Below are positions 62,400 through 64,000 of a stretch of 64,000 nucleotides of DNA, piece by piece. The DNA is from Diaporthe sp. PMI_573. Its lineage: Eukaryota > Ascomycota > Sordariomycetes > Diaporthales > Diaporthaceae. The notes beneath the pieces were generated by a model. That model ran no database searches and had not been told where the DNA came from. It saw only the letters and a list, made by a program, of their open reading frames with translations. The stretch spans positions 1-64,000 of the forward strand of contig JAJTUP010000083.1 of assembly GCA_021399435.1 (NCBI GenBank). The letters are read 5' to 3'. Every line of letters starts with the position of its first letter. Position 1 is the stretch's first letter. The position numbers and the translations under genes are program-made.

Positions 62400-62648
62400 C
62401 TAGACCCGGCCTGATTTACACCCAATACAAACTGTTTCCTGAAAGATATCAGAGGACTCTGCCCGGAATACTTGAGGTAGCCAAAGTACGTTTCGGCTTT
62501 CCCATGTAATCCATAAACCATCAGAACTAAGGCCATAACCAAGTTCGTTGTAATGCAGGAGAGGAGCTGCGGTTAAAGATGGGGTTATAGCTGTAATATC
62601 GGATGAGTCTTTGAAGAAGATTACCCCTTTGTCTGTATGAAGTTGTGA
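62400..62648 (-). pseudogene. STAND/NWD protein, C-terminal end of WD40 propeller
   Basis: On the minus strand ELGYGLSSDGLWITWESRNV and LWLPQVFRAESSDI, then VCIGCKSGRV-TAG, is the terminal blade of fungal NACHT-WD40 proteins, where '(Y)G-x-S-x-D-x-x-W-I-T-W-x-x-x-x-x-L-W-L-P' and a final '(V)-x-I-G-C-x-S-G-R-V' are conserved. Only about 80 residues are present. The upstream side is cut at about 62650 by a pogo element; its blades are not found elsewhere in the window. Confidence 0.75.
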
Positions 62649-62650
62649 AC

Positions 62651-64000
62651 TACCATGGGGGATCACGATTTCGGATACCCCACCATTTCGGACACCAAAG
62701 ATTCCAGCACCACACCAAAAAGTCTGTCACTGCGAGAAGCCATCGCCAACTCAATTCAGATCGTAGATAGTAATAAAGAACATCAAAATGAAGCCCTAAA
62801 TCTGCTCTCCATTTCTCCTATTTCATTGGTCGCTTCACCTGCCTTCCAGAGCGTGTTCTCACCGCTTGAGGTGGCTCATCTTCACCAACTTCATCCGGCT
62901 CCTCTTCTTCGTCAGCATCTACAACAATCTCGTCTTGCACTTCTTCTGCAGCCTCAATCTCTTGGTTGAGGGCATTCTCATCTTCGGCATTGCCGCCCAA
63001 TGTCTCCTCGATATCCATAAACTTCTTGTTCGGATTGGGTACGGCTCGACGCTTCTTGGTGCTGAGCCGAGCTACTTGAACTTCTAGTTCAAGTATTCTC
63101 TTGTTGGAAATAGTCAACTTGGCCTGTTTCTCGTCGTATGCAATGCCGATCTTCCGGAACTTACGGCGCTCTGAAGCCGTAGCGTCTGGGCCAGCCATAT
63201 TCATGATATCACGGCCTGACTTGATAGTATCGCCGTCAGAATCCTCCCCGCTATTCTCTTCGGGTGTACGGCGTTTCTCTTTGTCCACTTGAATCTCTGG
63301 ATGGGACAACGCCTTTACGCTGCTAATAGGCCAATTTCCAGTGGTCCTCCAAGCAGACTTGACGTTATTCTCTGTGAAGCCCTTCTCTCGGGCAACGCAG
63401 TATGCCTTGGTCAAATTGATCTTATCTACAGGTGTTGCGTCAATAATCGATTGCCAGGAGGAGATTGTGGTACGATAGTATGCTTTGACAGCGTTGAATA
63501 CACCATTTTCTAATGGCTGAAAACCGTGGGAGCAGTGGGCTGGTAGATAACAACAAAAGATGTTGTTGTGGAAGCAGGTCGTCATAAACGCATCCTAAAC
63601 ACTCAGTCAGAACTCCACAACGGATTTTTTTTCAGAGCTTCAAACCTTCAGAATAGGAAGGAAACATACTGTAGTATGGCTGAAATGACCGTCAAGGATC
63701 AAAAGAATTGCTTCACTCTCATCTTTGCGACGTTCGTTCATCTGGGGGATGAGAACTGCTCAAGGTACGCAACCCCGATTTCATTGTTAGTCCACCCATT
63801 GGGAGACGTAATGTATCGCCACTTTGGGCAAGCCTTGCGGAATTCATCAATAAACCACTGTGTTTGGAGTTCTTTTCCTTTGAATATGATGCCCGGCTCA
63901 AGGGCTTCTCCATTGGCTAGTATGGCCTCAAGCATAGTCGACTCCCATCGTGATTGGTCGCTTTTCAGCATCGCCTTCTTCGTCGCAGAAGTTCCGACGA
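62651..64000 (-). mobile_element. pogo-like element running off the window
   Basis: Transposase sequence on the minus strand occupies 64000-62818. At 62651, next to a TA, the sequence CCATGGGGGATCACGATTTCGGATACCCC, in two parts (CCATGGGGGATCACG and ATTTCGGATACCCC), with a second ATTTCGGACACC, may be the 3' terminal inverted repeat; the partner end lies outside the window, so this is not verified. Confidence 0.55.
62818..64000 (-). pseudogene. pogo transposase (DDE_1), partial, one frameshift
   Basis: From the window edge the frame reads ATKKAMLKSDQSRWESTMLE, ANGEALEPGIIFKGKELQTQ, KWRYITSPNGWTNNEIGVAY, then, after a one-base loss near 63757, LIPQMNERRKDE and AILLILDGHFSHTT (catalytic Asp). 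An intron near 63680-63595 (GTATGT donor, CTGAC branch, TTTAG acceptor) leads to CYLPAHCSHGFQPLENGVFN (third catalytic region), SAWRTTGNWPIS and an acidic tail ending RSGRQVKRPMK-stop at 62818. Apart from the single frameshift the protein is well preserved. The N-terminal HTH domains lie beyond position 64000. Confidence 0.85.

Overview
The window looks like accessory, transposon-rich chromosome of a filamentous ascomycete (Pezizomycotina, perhaps Sordariomycetes). Support comes from short introns of about 40-120 bp with GTNNGN donors and CTNAC-type branch sites, and from typical fungal families: a Clr5-domain protein, STAND/NWD fragments, a HET-protein tail, a PTH11/rhodopsin-like membrane protein, a DUF7924 protein, pogo/Fot and hAT transposases, Ty1/copia elements and a chromodomain Ty3/gypsy element. 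No rRNA, tRNA or CRISPR was found. The species cannot be named from sequence alone.

Layout. 1-9.9 kb: a diverged tandem duplication, two convergent hypothetical genes (1429-3711 + and 3704-4500 -), a 783-bp TA-flanked element with 54-bp inverted repeats, and a two-exon hypothetical gene (6842-7924 -). 10-11.3 kb: a gene duplicated as a hairpin. 12-16.5 kb: a Clr5-domain gene, dispersed repeats and a broken methyltransferase. 17-32 kb: a graveyard of gene fragments (MRM2 rRNA methyltransferase, two STAND-type genes, rhodopsin-like protein, DUF7924 protein, PKA-like kinase, methyltransferase tail, HET protein, hAT transposase, GH43-like enzyme). Mixed in are genes that still look open: a secreted protein with repeats of a GRSGYNS motif (its 3' end lost at a rearrangement), a small transthyretin-like protein and a two-exon protein kinase. 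32-52.5 kb: nested retrotransposons and a pogo element. 53-57 kb: a mosaic of hAT, pogo and unknown fragments, plus an 838-bp TA-flanked element. 57.6-62.1 kb: a gene-like block with an 814-aa leucine-rich-repeat-like protein and another hypothetical protein. 62.4-64 kb: a STAND C-terminus beside a pogo element that runs off the window.

Retroelements. Copia B (42497-47528) sits inside the LTR of an older copia A copy, with a TGGGT target duplication. Copia A has three traces: a 5' part on the minus strand at 32.4-34.4 kb, the split copy, and a solo LTR at 52.3 kb. The gypsy element (35292-40808, minus) has identical 219-bp LTRs but lacks protease, reverse transcriptase and RNase H: gag runs almost directly into integrase plus chromodomain. 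LTR pairs are (nearly) identical while some gene fragments carry stops of the kind made by C-to-T change, so old RIP-like decay appears beside recent insertion without it.

No coherent multi-gene pathway was recognised. The most original items are the GRSGYNS-repeat secreted protein, the gag-integrase gypsy derivative, the hairpin duplication and the 205-bp higher-order HEAT repeats.
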